The translations under genes and the position numbers were made by a program. Below the pieces are notes generated by a model that was not told where the DNA came from, searched no databases, and was given only the letters and a program-made list of their open reading frames with translations. 64,000 nt of DNA from Bryoerythrophyllum caledonicum. Taxonomy: Eukaryota; Streptophyta; Bryopsida; Pottiales; Pottiaceae. Each line of letters opens with the position of its first letter. The stretch's first letter is position 1. The stretch is taken from the NCBI GenBank assembly GCA_963971425.1, contig OZ020521.1:5411519-5475518 (forward strand), written 5' to 3'. This document shows, piece after piece, positions 25,539 through 36,599 of the stretch.

Positions 25539-26527
25539 ACCCCTAAAGGACCATGTTTCAAAAATGGGCTTTTTGAAAGTTCCGTTAAGTACCTATGGTG
25601 TCATTTTCCAACATTCCACTATAAATTTTTTACTGTAGAAGGACATTACTAAGACCTCAGTGAGAGAATTTTTATTTCCTAAATCCGCCATACAACAAAA
25701 AAGTTATAGGGTTTCAAATTTCAAATGGGGAGAGTAGGCACTTTAGGCACCTCCAAAAACTTTTGCTAGGACACTCTATTGAATGTGAGATTTTCAATAC
25801 GAGCAAGTAATATTTTTTCCCTTTATATTGTCAAAAAAAAATTCTTGTCTTTAGTGAAAATAAAATATTAACCCAAATCAAACATTTTCACACATTGTCA
25901 GGCAAGGTACCAAAAAGACTTTTTATTTTCCACAAAAAACCTAGAGATCTTCATATTATATATAATATATATATATATATATAATATATATATATATATT
26001 ATATATATATAATATATATATATTATATATATATATAATATATATATATATTATATATATATTATATATATCTATGTATTATTATTATTATTATTCACTA
26101 TATTAGTATTAAATAGTATTAATATTAGTATTAAATATATTAAATATATATAATACTTCATATTATATAATATATATATATATATATATTATTATTATTA
26201 TTTTTAAATTTTAAAAAAGAAAATTCCCACAATAGTATGTAGTGTAAATCTCCTTATTGACCATTTGGATTTTCAATCTAAAACATATTGATTTCACAAA
26301 AAATTAAAATGCGATTTGGCAATTTTTGAACCTCCACTCCTTGTACAGTTGTTTTGAATATGCTACATCCCTCCTCTACCTCTAAAATTTGGTGTACTAG
26401 GAACTAACATCGTGCTCAACGCGATGGTAATGGATTTAGACACCAAGTGAAGTCAAAGTCTACTGATCCACTGAACGTAGGGAAGGAAATAAACCATTTG
26501 TTTGACTTTAAACACTATAATCTTTCA
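25539..26527 (+). mobile_element. ACCCC-family element with (AT)n expansion, right end lost
   Basis: It starts ACCCCTAAAGGACC after TA and follows the family consensus. Around 25955-26200 the body is replaced by an (AT)n/(TAA)n microsatellite. Similarity stops near 26527, and an inverted fragment of the same family resumes near 27040-27320. Confidence 0.65.
25955..26200. repeat. AT-rich palindromic microsatellite
   Basis: Long runs of (TA)n and (AAT/ATT)n that can form cruciforms lie inside the ACCCC element at 25539. Confidence 0.9.
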
Positions 26528-27700
26528 ATACGTTCAATAAAAAATGGTTCCTCCCATGACACTCCTCTTTAGTGGGAGATTATGCAACTTCAAGGTCTTT
26601 CTCAATATGAGGCCTCTTATAGGCAGGTTGGCACTTAAATCCCCTCTTAGCACCTCTCTTGATCCTTTAGTGGAGATTAATTTCGAGAGAGAGTGTGATT
26701 GACGCTTTTGTGGCTTGGGCTACTTGTGGCATCCTCTATGGATGTTCATTTTGTTGGTTCGTGGTACCCTTGCTTCTTGTTGGGTTGTTGTTTTCCTTCT
26801 TCCTGCTAGTTACCATTGCGCTAGCTTTTGTCTGTGTCTCTTGTTTTGTTTTATCAGTGTGCCGGTTTCTATTTGTTGCATTTGGGCTTTGTTGTGTTTC
26901 CGGTTACTTTATAATCTATTCCAAATTGGATCTTCTTGGCTTATTCCAAAAATTGTTATTTGGGCTCTTTGTTGATTTGTTGTCGCCCTCATGCTTCTTT
27001 GTTTCTCCGATTTCTTATAATATATTCCGAATCATGTATTTTTAGCTTATTACAAAAAAATGTGCCAATATTTGGAGGTTCAAAAATTGGCAAGACACAT
27101 TTTATTTGTTTCAGTGAGCTTAATGTGTTTTAGATTAAGGATCCAAACAAATGACAAGAAGTAATACAACACATCTAGTATTAGAAAAAAACATAAATTA
27201 TAAAATATCGAGATCTCCTATTTTAATGTGGAAATGAAATAGTTTTTATAGAACCTTGCCAAACAAAGTGTGAACATTTTAGACTTGGGCTAGTATGCCT
27301 TTTAACCCCATGACAAGATGATTATGTTAACAACCTCAAAAGTGTATTTGATATTTGAAATAAAATTCTCAATGTTAACAAAAGCTTGAAACAATGATTT
27401 TGGAATTACGTGGAGCCCCTAGTTTTGGACTAAGAATAGGATAATACTTTTAAGAGGCCTAGTTTAAAGATGAATTCTATTCCCGCCAAGACACTACTAT
27501 GCCGTGTTTTTAAGAAATTTCAATATGTCATGATTCAAATTGAGAAGATAAGAATCTTCCCAAGAATAAAAGACGTCTCTAGAGGGGAAATGGTCTTTTA
27601 TAGGTTAAAGATAAACAAGAGTGTTATCATTAATTGAAAAGTTGACATTTTAATAAAATTTTGGGCGACTTTACAAATAAGGTGGAGGTACTTGAGATGA
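26528..27700. other. T/G-rich segment and inverted ACCCC-family fragment
   Basis: 26690-27040 is T/G-rich. Its 116-aa frame looks membrane-like only because of Leu/Phe/Val codons and is not trusted. 27040-27320 is a worn inverted piece of the ACCCC family. Confidence 0.4.
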
Positions 27701-28912
27701 AAAATGTACGATGAAATAACATATATATACTTTCTACCTTCATTTAAAAATATAAATGTAGTTAAATATTAATTATCTATTTTAATGGCCCCTAAAATAA
27801 GACATGTGCTCTGGAGCTAAAGTGAAAGAAGGGAGTTCATATTTACGGTTCAACCTCTAAAGGACAGTTTACCCCTTATGGGACATTTGTCAGTTTAGGC
27901 GGGTTCTTATGATGTTGATTGTGATTACAAATTGTTAATCTCTTTACAAAGATGTGCCATAGTACAAACTTCATGGGAATATAAATTGTTTTACATTGGA
28001 CTTCTAGAATAAAAGTTATGTTATTCCAAGTTCAAAATGTTGGATTTTTTTCCTAAACTACTCCAAGTTTTTGCTACAAAAATTTATATAGACATTGAAA
28101 ATTTTAAATAAATAATATTCTTCTGTTAAAGATTGTAAAATATAAACTTGTCATCAGTGTAAGAATTCCCCAAACAAATTGCAACTCAATCATTTACATA
28201 GTGACATTAAAGACTTATTCTTTTCCATATAAAACCTAATGATGTTAATGTTTTTTAAAATATTATTTTCAATACTATAAATTTTTAATATTAATTTTGG
28301 CTATTTGGATTCTCATCTCATATATGGTTCATAAAATTACGTATGTACAATAGGGTGACATTCAAATTGGCCGTTTAGTAGTTCCAGGGATAGTGTCCTA
28401 CACTGCTGCCAACTTTGACACCCTCCCCAAAGTTGAGAAATTGTTATTTTACCATGAAAATTTGGGGACAACATCATCTTTATGTTGAAAACATGCATAC
28501 CAAATTTCAAGTCCAGGAGACTTATACAAAAAACTTATGCAAGATCTACCAACACGGGATAGCTGTGAGAAAAGTGTCACAGCTGCCAACTTTGACACCC
28601 TCCCCAGAATTGAGGAAATTTTTTTTGCCCATTAAATTTTTGGAGCAAAAAAATTTTTATGTTTTTTGCATGTGTAGAAAATTTCAAGTCCTAAAGACCC
28701 ATACAAAAAATAATATTCCAAATCTACCAACATGTGTAGTTTTGAGAAACAAAGGGGAAAACCATTTTACTACTTCCAACTTTGACGCCCTCCTTAGGAT
28801 TGAATTTTTGTTGATACATAGTGAAATTTTTGGCACAAGATCATCTCTACGCTGGTAACATGTGGGATAAATTTTAAAGCCAAAAGATGTACACAAAAAA
28901 ATTATTCCATAT

Positions 28913-29923
28913 CTAGCAACGTGTATGTCCTCCATTAGCGTCAATCATTGCTAGTAACCTGAAGGGCATAGAATGACATAGTTGAAGGAGCTTTGTACCA
29001 TTGACTAACTTCCACTCTCTTTCAAGAACTACCTTCAACACATCTAAGCTTCTAGGGCATTGTTTGCCATGTTGCACAACATCTTTTAACATCCTCCAAA
29101 CGTTCTCGATTGGATTGAGATCGAGAGAGTTTGCAGGCCAGTTGAGCTTTTCGAGAAGGTGGCTATGTCTCCATTCTTCACATATTTTGCTCCTATGGAC
29201 GGATGCCCCATCTTCCATAAGCACTCCTTCTGGAATTTGACCCATGAAATGAACCAATTTGGCATCGTAAACCACTTCTATAAAATCCTTAGCAGAACGT
29301 TGACCTCTAGGTATAAAGACAAGTTCTGACTTTTGTTCTCCGGCAAATGCGCCCCAAATCATTGAAGAAGTCCATCCACTTTTAAAAGTAGGAGCTAGAC
29401 AACTTGATGAATAACACTCGTATGCACTTCTCCAAACATGAATTTGCCGAGAATTTTTTCCAATTTCAAAAGTAGATTCATCTGTCCAAACAACACGCTC
29501 CCACTCTTTTGCACTCCATCCACGGTACTTCTGACCAAAAGCTAATTGTTGAGACATGTGACGAGGTGTCAAAAAAGGTTTTTTGACTGCAATTCGACTA
29601 AAAATGCCATTTTTATGTAAGACCCTTTGAATAGTACGTCTACACACTTGAGTAGGACATGCATTGATAATCTCTGAGAGTGAAGAGCAACGATGAATTT
29701 TTGAGTAATGCACAATACTACGAACATCTCTATCACTAAGCTTTTTAGCGTGACTTCCACCGCAAGGTTTGCGCTTGTAGGTTCCATCTTCTCTAAATGT
29801 TTTTACTAACCTTGTAACTATTCTAATAAGAACTCCAATAGTAGCTGCAATTTGAACTCCTGTAAACCCTCCCTCACTCAAACCTATGATGCGAGCACGA
29901 ATTTCATCTGAAACTGCCATCAT
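28913..29923 (-). CDS. Tc1-like transposase, DD34E, 336 aa, uninterrupted
   Basis: This DDE transposase cuts and pastes its own element at TA sites. Residues 1 to about 110 form the paired-like helix-turn-helix region that binds the terminal repeats (AVSDEIRARIIGLSEGGFTG at the start). The catalytic triad is complete: D148 in VWTDEST, D238 in MEDGAS and E273 in SLDLNPIENVW. Thirty-four residues lie between the second D and the E, the Tc1 spacing. The usual IWGAF block (about residues 189-193) is present. Length matches Tc1 transposases (about 340 aa). The last codons and the stop lie inside the left terminal repeat, so the C-terminal HTRC tail is encoded by repeat sequence. No frameshift or stop is seen. 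A working enzyme is plausible but unproven. Confidence 0.93.
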   Translation of the reverse strand: MMAVSDEIRARIIGLSEGGFTGVQIAATIGVLIRIVTRLVKTFREDGTYKRKPCGGSHAKKLSDRDVRSIVHYSKIHRCSSLSEIINACPTQVCRRTIQRVLHKNGIFSRIAVKKPFLTPRHMSQQLAFGQKYRGWSAKEWERVVWTDESTFEIGKNSRQIHVWRSAYECYSSSCLAPTFKSGWTSSMIWGAFAGEQKSELVFIPRGQRSAKDFIEVVYDAKLVHFMGQIPEGVLMEDGASVHRSKICEEWRHSHLLEKLNWPANSLDLNPIENVWRMLKDVVQHGKQCPRSLDVLKVVLEREWKLVNGTKLLQLCHSMPFRLLAMIDANGGHTRC

Positions 29924-30540
29924 AAACTTATAGAGTGCGTGATGCTAGCTACAGCAGTAGAGTAGGGGTTAGAGCAGAGCAAGGGGGAGAGAAGGGGGCC
30001 AAGGGGCTAGAGCAGAGCAAAGAGGGTTGTAGGATTGACACGTGACAATTGGTAGAGGAAGGAGAACAGGGCTGGAGCAGAGCAAGGGGGAGAGAAGGGA
30101 GCCAAGGCGCTAGAGCAGAGAGGAGAGAGAAGGGTCGCCAAAACACAAGCCCATGTGCATACATGAAAAATCGTTTTGCTCTTAATCACTCATCATGTAT
30201 GCCCAATGTGAATCAACACTCATGCATCCCACAATACAACACTCTTTGTTTTGAGGATTGTCTCAACATTCAGTCTATCACAAATCACACACACCATTCC
30301 CTTTACATAGTGTTCAATAGATATTTAGAAGAAAAAATTTGTCATGTGTCTAATGCAAACTTTATGGCCAAGTGGATTCTTCTGCATGGAACACCTCTTC
30401 ACTTCTTCATTTAGATGTTATTTAACTTTTTGAGAAGCATTTATGTTTGGTGGCTTACTCACATGATTGAGTTCAATGAAAAAGCATGAGGTGTCAAAGA
30501 TATTTTGACATATTCAATATGACTTTCAAATTGTTTATCG
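29924..30540 (-). other. 5' non-coding part of the Tc1-like element
   Basis: Between the transposase start and the right terminal repeat lies a 600-bp leader. Two copies of a G/A-rich ~48-bp segment (GAGCAGAGCAAGGGGGAGAG at the core) sit near 29972-30019 and 30074-30120, about 103 bp apart. They probably represent promoter or leader sequence of the transposase. Confidence 0.5.
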
Positions 30541-32425
30541 TAGTTACACATGTTGATAGATATGGAATAACTTTTTTTATGTATGTCTTTTGGCTTTGAA
30601 ATTTATCCCACATGTTACCAGCGTAGAGATGATCTTGTGCCAAAAATTTCACTATGTATCAACAAAAACTCAATCCTAAGGAGGGCGTCAAAGTTGGAAG
30701 TAGTAAAATGGTTTTCCCCTTTGTTTCTCAAAACTACACATGTTGGTAGATTTGGAATATTATTTTTTGTATGGGTCTTCTGGACTTGAAATTTTCTACA
30801 CATGCAAAAAACATAAAAATGTTTTTTCTCCAAAAATTTAATGGGCAAAAAAAATTTCCTCAATTCTTGGGAGGGTGTCAAAGTTGGCAGTTGTGACACT
30901 TTTCTCACAGCTATCCCATGTTGGTAGATCTTGCATAAGTTTTTTTGTATAAGTCTCCTGGACTTGAAATTTGATATGCATGTTTTCAACATAAAGATGA
31001 TGCTGTACCCAAATTTTCATGGTAAAATAACAATTTCTCAGCTTTGGGGAGGGTGTCAAAGTTGGCAGCAGTGTAGGACACTATCCCTGGAACTACTAAA
31101 CGGCCAATTTGAATGTCACCCTATTGTACATTGGCACTTTTTGAACCTCCAAAGTTTTTGAATATGCTACACCCGCCCTCTACTTCTAAAAATTGATGTA
31201 CAAGCAAGTGACATTATATAAAACATGATCGTACAAAATTTAGACCTTGTGTAATGCAAAGTTTTTGACACCAAGTGAAAGTCTAGTGATCCTCCCAACC
31301 CAAGGAAGAAAATGACTTTTTTCTTCACTCCAAACACTGTAATCTCCAATCCATGCAGTGAAAGTCTACGAAATTTGTGAGCGTCTTATTATGGTAGCTT
31401 AGATAAAGACCTTAGAGTTAAAAACTCAAATTCAACGTTTTGTCTCCACTTCCACTTTTTACACTAGAATGGGTAGTTTTGAAGTACACTTGGTGTATAA
31501 TAGTCAAGGAACTTTAGGAGTTGAGGTACACTCTTGATTTTTGGTGATTTGAATATACCAAAGTGTTGCAATCTATACCATACTTAAGGCCGCTTTACAC
31601 TACGGTGGAGAAGTTCAACAGTCAAGAATTAAAGGGAAATGGAGCAATATAATTGGAGAAAAAATTGTTCTTCACCGGATTGGGTTTACACTACGGCCAA
31701 GACTTGACCAGTGGAGAACTTCAAGCATGGATGAAAAAATGACATGGTTGCTTATGTGGCAACACTTATTTGAAGAGTTCTTCTTCGGTGGACAAGTTTC
31801 TTGTTCGGCCTCAACCCCCGGATAAGAAATCAAACCACCAGAGAAGAGCAATTTTCATTAATATATTCCCCCCCCTCTAAATAGCACTTCTGTTAGAGTT
31901 CTCACTCTTACGATTTGCATCACCAGTGTTGCAACTTGGTCGTAACTTCTTGACTTGAGAACAAGCAAACCTAGGAAGGGGAGATATGATAGTTATGGTG
32001 GTTATAACTTCGGAGGCTTGTCATGCTCCTTAAAGCCCAGTGAGAAGGAAATGTTTCTCATGTCACATATTGTTAATAGAAACGAAGGTCTTGAAAGTTA
32101 AACTCTCTTAATTGTGGTATCCTTGTCGTGTAGATTTGTTGATGTTAATATGCATGGAGGATTAGTATAATCTCTGGTATATAATTATATGATATGTGAG
32201 CCTCATATGTTTGGAGTGTCGATAGAATTGCCATCCATGGAACTGGATTCTGACAACTAGAGAGGTGTTTCTCTTTGGCTTTGCACTACTTCACAAAGGT
32301 CTTCATTCTCTAAGCGCTCTGGGTGAGTTTCCTAATTTGTATGCATAGATAGTCAGTTTATTGTTTGGGGAAAAAAATATTTGTTGGATTATACTAAAAT
32401 TTGAGTTCTTGCTCCTTCTTCCTTA

Positions 32426-33356
32426 ACCCCCAAATTTCTTTTACAATTCCACACTAAAAACACTTCAAAACTGTCCGTTTTAGTACAATGAGTAAGGACA
32501 AAACAAAAAACTTTTACTTCTAGTTTTAATCGTAGGATCTCAATTAAGACTTATTAAGTGACTTGCATAAAAAATTTCATAAAGTTTGACCACACGGATT
32601 GTAATATTATAGTGTTTGAAGAAGAGAAAAGGGTCCATTTTTTTCCCTGCGTTTAGTAGATCAGCATACTTTGACTTCACTTGGTGTCAAATTTTGCACT
32701 ACACAAGTTCTAAATCCATTTCCATCATGTTAAGCATGATATTAGTTCCTTGTACTCCAATTTTTAGAGGTAGAGAACGGTGTAGCATATTCCCAAAAAA
32801 ATTGTGCAAGGAGCGGAGGTTCAAAAATTGTCTATTTGCGTTATATTTTTTTGCGAACTTAGTATGTATAAGATGAGAATCTAAATGGTCAATAAGAATT
32901 TTTACATCACATAATGCTGCGGAAAAAATAAAAAGTAAAAAATACGATGATCTCGAAGTTTTATGTGAAAAAGAAGTTTTTTGGTACCTTGCCTGACAAT
33001 GTGTGAAAATGTTTGACTTGGATTAATGTGCTTTTTTTTCACTAAAGACAAGAGTTTTTTTTTACCACATGAAAGGGAATAATATAATTAGCTAGTACTG
33101 AAATCTCACATTCAATAGAGTGTCATAGCAAAAAAATTTGGAGTTGCCCGACATGCCCGCTCTCCCCATTTGAGCTTTAAAACCCTAGAACTTTTTAAGA
33201 AAATGTTGGATTTTGGAAAAAATTGAACTCACACAAAGATTCTAGTAATGTCCATCTACTGTAGAAATTTCAAAAAATAATGTTATAAATTGACACAGGA
33301 GGTACCTGCCCGAACCTTCTAGAGTCCCCCGAGGGGACTCTTGGAAATTTAGGAGT
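32426..33356 (-). mobile_element. ACCCC-family element, 931 bp
   Basis: It lies between TA copies with ACCCCCAAATTTC and AAATTTAGGAGT ends. It is inverted relative to 2899-3843 and inserted in the Harbinger-type element 31588-35600, abutting end B. Confidence 0.78.
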
Positions 33357-33359
33357 TAA

Positions 33360-33780
33360 GGGGGGTTTTACACTATGGTGGAGAACTCCATCAACCGATC
33401 AAGAAGTCTCGGCCAAGACATGGTTATTTGAGGCGAGCGGTGGATGTTGAACAAGACAAAAAAAGAATAAAGTAATGCATGAAGAAGTCTTGACCGGTTA
33501 GTAGTGTAAACACCAAACGGTGAAGTCCACCGGCCAACTTCATAGGGTGAAGACCACCGGTGAACTTCACCACCAAGAAAGTTTATGCTAGCCAATGGAA
33601 ACCACAATTTCTAATGGTCCCCATGGACGTATTATGTACATTATGGGCTCCGTTGAACTACAAAAATTTATATCTTTTGCATCAAACGTCCAAATGTAGT
33701 AATAGTTGTTGGGAAAAAAGCCCCTACTTGTCTAGTTTGTGTAGTGAAAATTTCACATGAATACAATATACATGCTGTTA
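33360..33780 (+). repeat. Harbinger-type terminal region B (left-facing end)
   Basis: Starting after TAA, GGGGGGTTTTACACTATGGT opens a ~420-bp region that reappears inverted at 48000-48411. It carries the same TTTACACTAYGGTGGAGAACTCC core as the 31588/35600 ends, so both belong to one superfamily. It abuts the ACCCC element at 32426-33356. Confidence 0.7.
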
Positions 33781-34623
33781 GTACACACAACCATGTAATA
33801 ATTGATATGTTTCAAACCTTTTAATTATTTGCTTGCCTTTTCTTCAATTACCACATAAGGCTTGTTGATGCTAACATTAGTTTAAGTAACAACACATCTA
33901 TGTGCTTACTGTGGGTTGTACTTTATAATTTTTATACTACAAATTTTTTTGATTTGGTTGCTCAAAATATATTTACGAAAAGTACATTAGGAAAATAGAA
34001 GGCACTTTTGTTCATATGTAAAATATATTAGAGTTATATGTTTCTTATGGTCATACAAATTCCATATGGGTCATAATTGCATTCCATATCAATATTGACA
34101 TCAAATCAATATTGTTTCAATCCATCTTGAGATCATATTGTAAAAAGACAATATGAAGTTGGTATACAATGTTTTCAATACAATAATTATAAAAGTGAAA
34201 TATGAAAAATAACACATAATTTGAAAAAATATATTAGTATGAAACTTTAGGACATTTTTTTTAATGTGGACAATAATTGATCCAACTAATAGAAATAGAA
34301 TGATTTTTGCACATTGGAAGAATGAAAAAGAAATCTCAAAAGATTTCAATATAAAAATAAGAATAAAATAAGATTACCTTGACAACGATTGATGTCCAAA
34401 TATAAGGTCAAACTCAAAAGAAACATTCTAAATAAAACATGTACCATCAATATAAGTTGTTTTTTTATTTCCTTCCGGCTTTTTGCCAGTGTCATCTTGT
34501 CTTTTCTTTTTAATTTCTTCAATGGGCCAACTCTTTGTAGATGAAAAATCATTTTCCAAATTGGCTTTTGATTTCTTCAAACAAAGGATGGATATCTCCC
34601 ATCTACTTAATGTTATGAGGTCC

Positions 34624-34758
34624 TGGTGTCTACCCTCGAAAGGGGAAGTAGTCCCAACTTACTAATTCCCTGTCCGGTGGATATGGTCTTAGTAGTGGAA
34701 CGAACAGACACTTTATTCACGTCGGCCCCTTCTTTGGTGACCGACGTTCTTCTTCTTC
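34624..34758 (+). mobile_element. Same SINE family, 5'-truncated, 11-bp duplication
   Basis: Only the 3' 135 bp remain (ACCCTCGAAAGGGGAAGTAG to CGACGTTCTTCTTCTTC). TTATGAGGTCC flanks it perfectly at 34613-34623 and 34759-34769. Confidence 0.75.
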
Positions 34759-34944
34759 TTATGAGGTCCCCCATGCGTTTTTGGCCGCAATCACCTTTCA
34801 TGATGTATACATTTTACACCAAGTATAAAAATGTAGTAAAACTTGTTGGAAAAATGGTCCTTCTTGTCTAGTTTGTGTGGTAAAAAGTTCACATGAATTC
34901 AACATACAATGTAATTTTGAGAGCCATAAATTTTTTGCAAATAT

Positions 34945-35225
34945 GCAAAACCCCCTTCCACTAAAATGCACGTAACTCACTCAATACTAACTGAACTAAA
35001 TTGAAATTTGTACCACGTAAATAAGAAAAAAAATGCGCATTTGTGAGTGAAATAAATGTTGGATAAAGACCTTCCACCAAGAAGTTACAGCACGCCAAAG
35101 TTGCAGTGTTCAAAACTAACGCTGAGTTTTTTGGTAGAACCCCCTTCCACTAAAATACATGTAACTCATTCAATACTAATTGAACTCACTTGAAATTTGT
35201 ACTACATAAACTAGACAAAAATGCG
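34945..35225 (-). repeat. Two inverted units related to the 35640 array
   Basis: The segment CCCCCTTCCACTAAAATGCA occurs twice (near 34950 and 35150), each followed by CTCAATACTAACTGAACT-type sequence. On the minus strand these match the array units of 35640-36290. Confidence 0.6.
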
Positions 35226-35639
35226 CAACTTACCCAATAGTTATTTTTCTAAACAGACACTCATGAAAGAAAAAGCAATCAAAGGACTTGTAACAAAAGT
35301 GCGAATTTGCTGGGGGAAAGAATATTTTAAGTAAGTTCTTTTCTCTAGTGGTTTGGTTTCTTGTCCAGGGTGTTGAGGTTGGACAAGAAATTAATCGAGA
35401 GGAGAGGAACTCTTCAAAAAGGTGTTGCCACATAGGCATCCATGTCATTTTTTCATCCATGCTTGAAGTTCTTCACCGGTCAAGTCTTGGCCATAGTGTA
35501 AACCCAATCCGGTGAAGAACAAATTGTTCTCCAATCATATTGCTCCATTTCCCTTGAATTCTTGGCCGGTGGAGTTCTCCACCGTAGTGTAAAGCGGGCC
35601 TAAGTGTCCATTTTCAAAAACAAATATTGGATAAGCTTT

Positions 35640-36290
35640 GTTTTTTTTTTCTTTTAGTTTGAGTGGTTCAAATTGGAAATCATTTCAATGCGCATTGAGT
35701 GACTAATTTGCATTTTAGTGCAAGGTCGTTAAGCCACAGAAGTTCCAGGGTGAGTTTTTAAAGCTACAACTTTGGCGTGTTGTATCTTTGTGATACAAGG
35801 TCCATCTTCATTAATTAGTTCTGTAAAAGTTGATCATTTGTGTCTACTTTTAGGGGCTCAAATCTCAAATCAATTCAATGCATTTTGGATAACTAACGTG
35901 CAGTTTACTGCAAGGAGGTTTGGCCATAGAAGTTTCAGGGTGAGTTTTAAAGGCTGTAAATTTGGTGTGCTCTATCTTTGTGATGCAAGGTTTGTCTATA
36001 ATATTTTTTGTTGTGGAAGTTGCACATTTGTGTCTAGTTGTGGGGAATAAATTCCAAACCAATTCGATGCATTTTGAGTGAGTGACATGCAATTTACTGC
36101 AAGGAGGTTCATGGTTAGTTTTTAAGGCTGCAAGTTTGGCGTGTTGTATCTTTGTGATGCAAGGTCCATCTTCAATAGTTTTTGTTGCAAAAGTTGCGCA
36201 TTTGTGTCCAATTTGAGTAATACAAATTTCAAATCTATCCAATGTGTTTTGAGTAGCTGATGTGCAATTTTGTAAAATGAAATTTAGCCT
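35640..36290 (+). repeat. Tandem array of ~175-190-bp units upstream of the Harbinger ORF1
   Basis: Three to four head-to-tail units carry TTGTATCTTTGTGATGCAAGG (near 35779, 35969 and 36144) and CAATGCATTTTGAGTGACT. Related units in the opposite orientation lie at 34945-35225. Subterminal repeats of this sort often bind transposase. Confidence 0.7.
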
Positions 36291-36599
36291 TAAATAGATT
36301 TCTTGCAAATTTTCTTGCCATTGAGGTTCTTGCATTTTGATCCATTATGTGCTTTTGAGGTTGACTGTCAATTTTTTGCATGGACTGATGTAATGCTATT
36401 AAATTTCAGTTGTTTTTGAATTGTCGGTGACATGATTGTGGAGCTTCTGTTTCATAATGAAGTTCACTATTTGTTCTTTTTTCTTCTTGAGGATGGCTAG
36501 TTTCTCACAACTAGTGTTCACTTGCAGCCAAGAAAAGAGTATGTGGGTAGTGAGAGTTTTTTTAGTCCTGCAATTTGAAGTGAGAGTGCTATCGAGACC

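Larger units (their letters stand above)
28348..31126 (-). mobile_element. Apparently intact Tc1-like (DD34E) transposon, 2779 bp
   Basis: The ends read CAATAGGGTGACATTC inward from both sides and are flanked by TA duplications (28346-28347 and 31127-31128). The terminal inverted repeats are very long, about 28348-28923 and 30541-31126, and differ at only a few percent of positions, so the copy is young. Each repeat contains about three and a half tandem ~175-bp units starting CTGCCAACTTTGACACCCTC. One uninterrupted transposase lies on the minus strand between them. It is inserted inside an older ACCCC-family element whose halves lie at 27853-28347 and 31127-31521. Confidence 0.92.
27853..31521 (+). 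mobile_element. ACCCC-family element split by the intact Tc1-like element
   Basis: Halves 27853-28347 and 31127-31521 rejoin into an ~890-bp member (start ACCTCTAAAGGAC, end ACTTTAGGAGT). The junction falls before TTTTTGAACCTCC, as in the uninterrupted copies. This makes the Tc1-like insertion the younger event. Confidence 0.8.
31588..35600. mobile_element. Harbinger-type element bounded by ~270-bp inverted repeats
   Basis: The left end GGCCGCTTTACACTACGGTG (31588 to about 31860) is the inverse of the right end (about 35330-35600). Both are flanked by the 3-bp duplication TAA (31585-31587 and 35601-35603), the size used by PIF/Harbinger elements. Inside lie an ACCCC-family insertion (32426-33356), a second Harbinger-type end (33360), a truncated SINE (34624-34758) and AT-rich sequence without coding capacity. 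Confidence 0.75.

Noticed and set aside
26695-27045. 116-aa frame resembling a membrane protein
   Set aside because: The hydrophobic residues come from T/G-rich DNA, overlapping frames look alike, and the segment sits between repeat fragments.
35865-36335. 156-aa frame with internal repeats
   Set aside because: It reflects the tandem DNA array read on the opposite strand, with no known domain.
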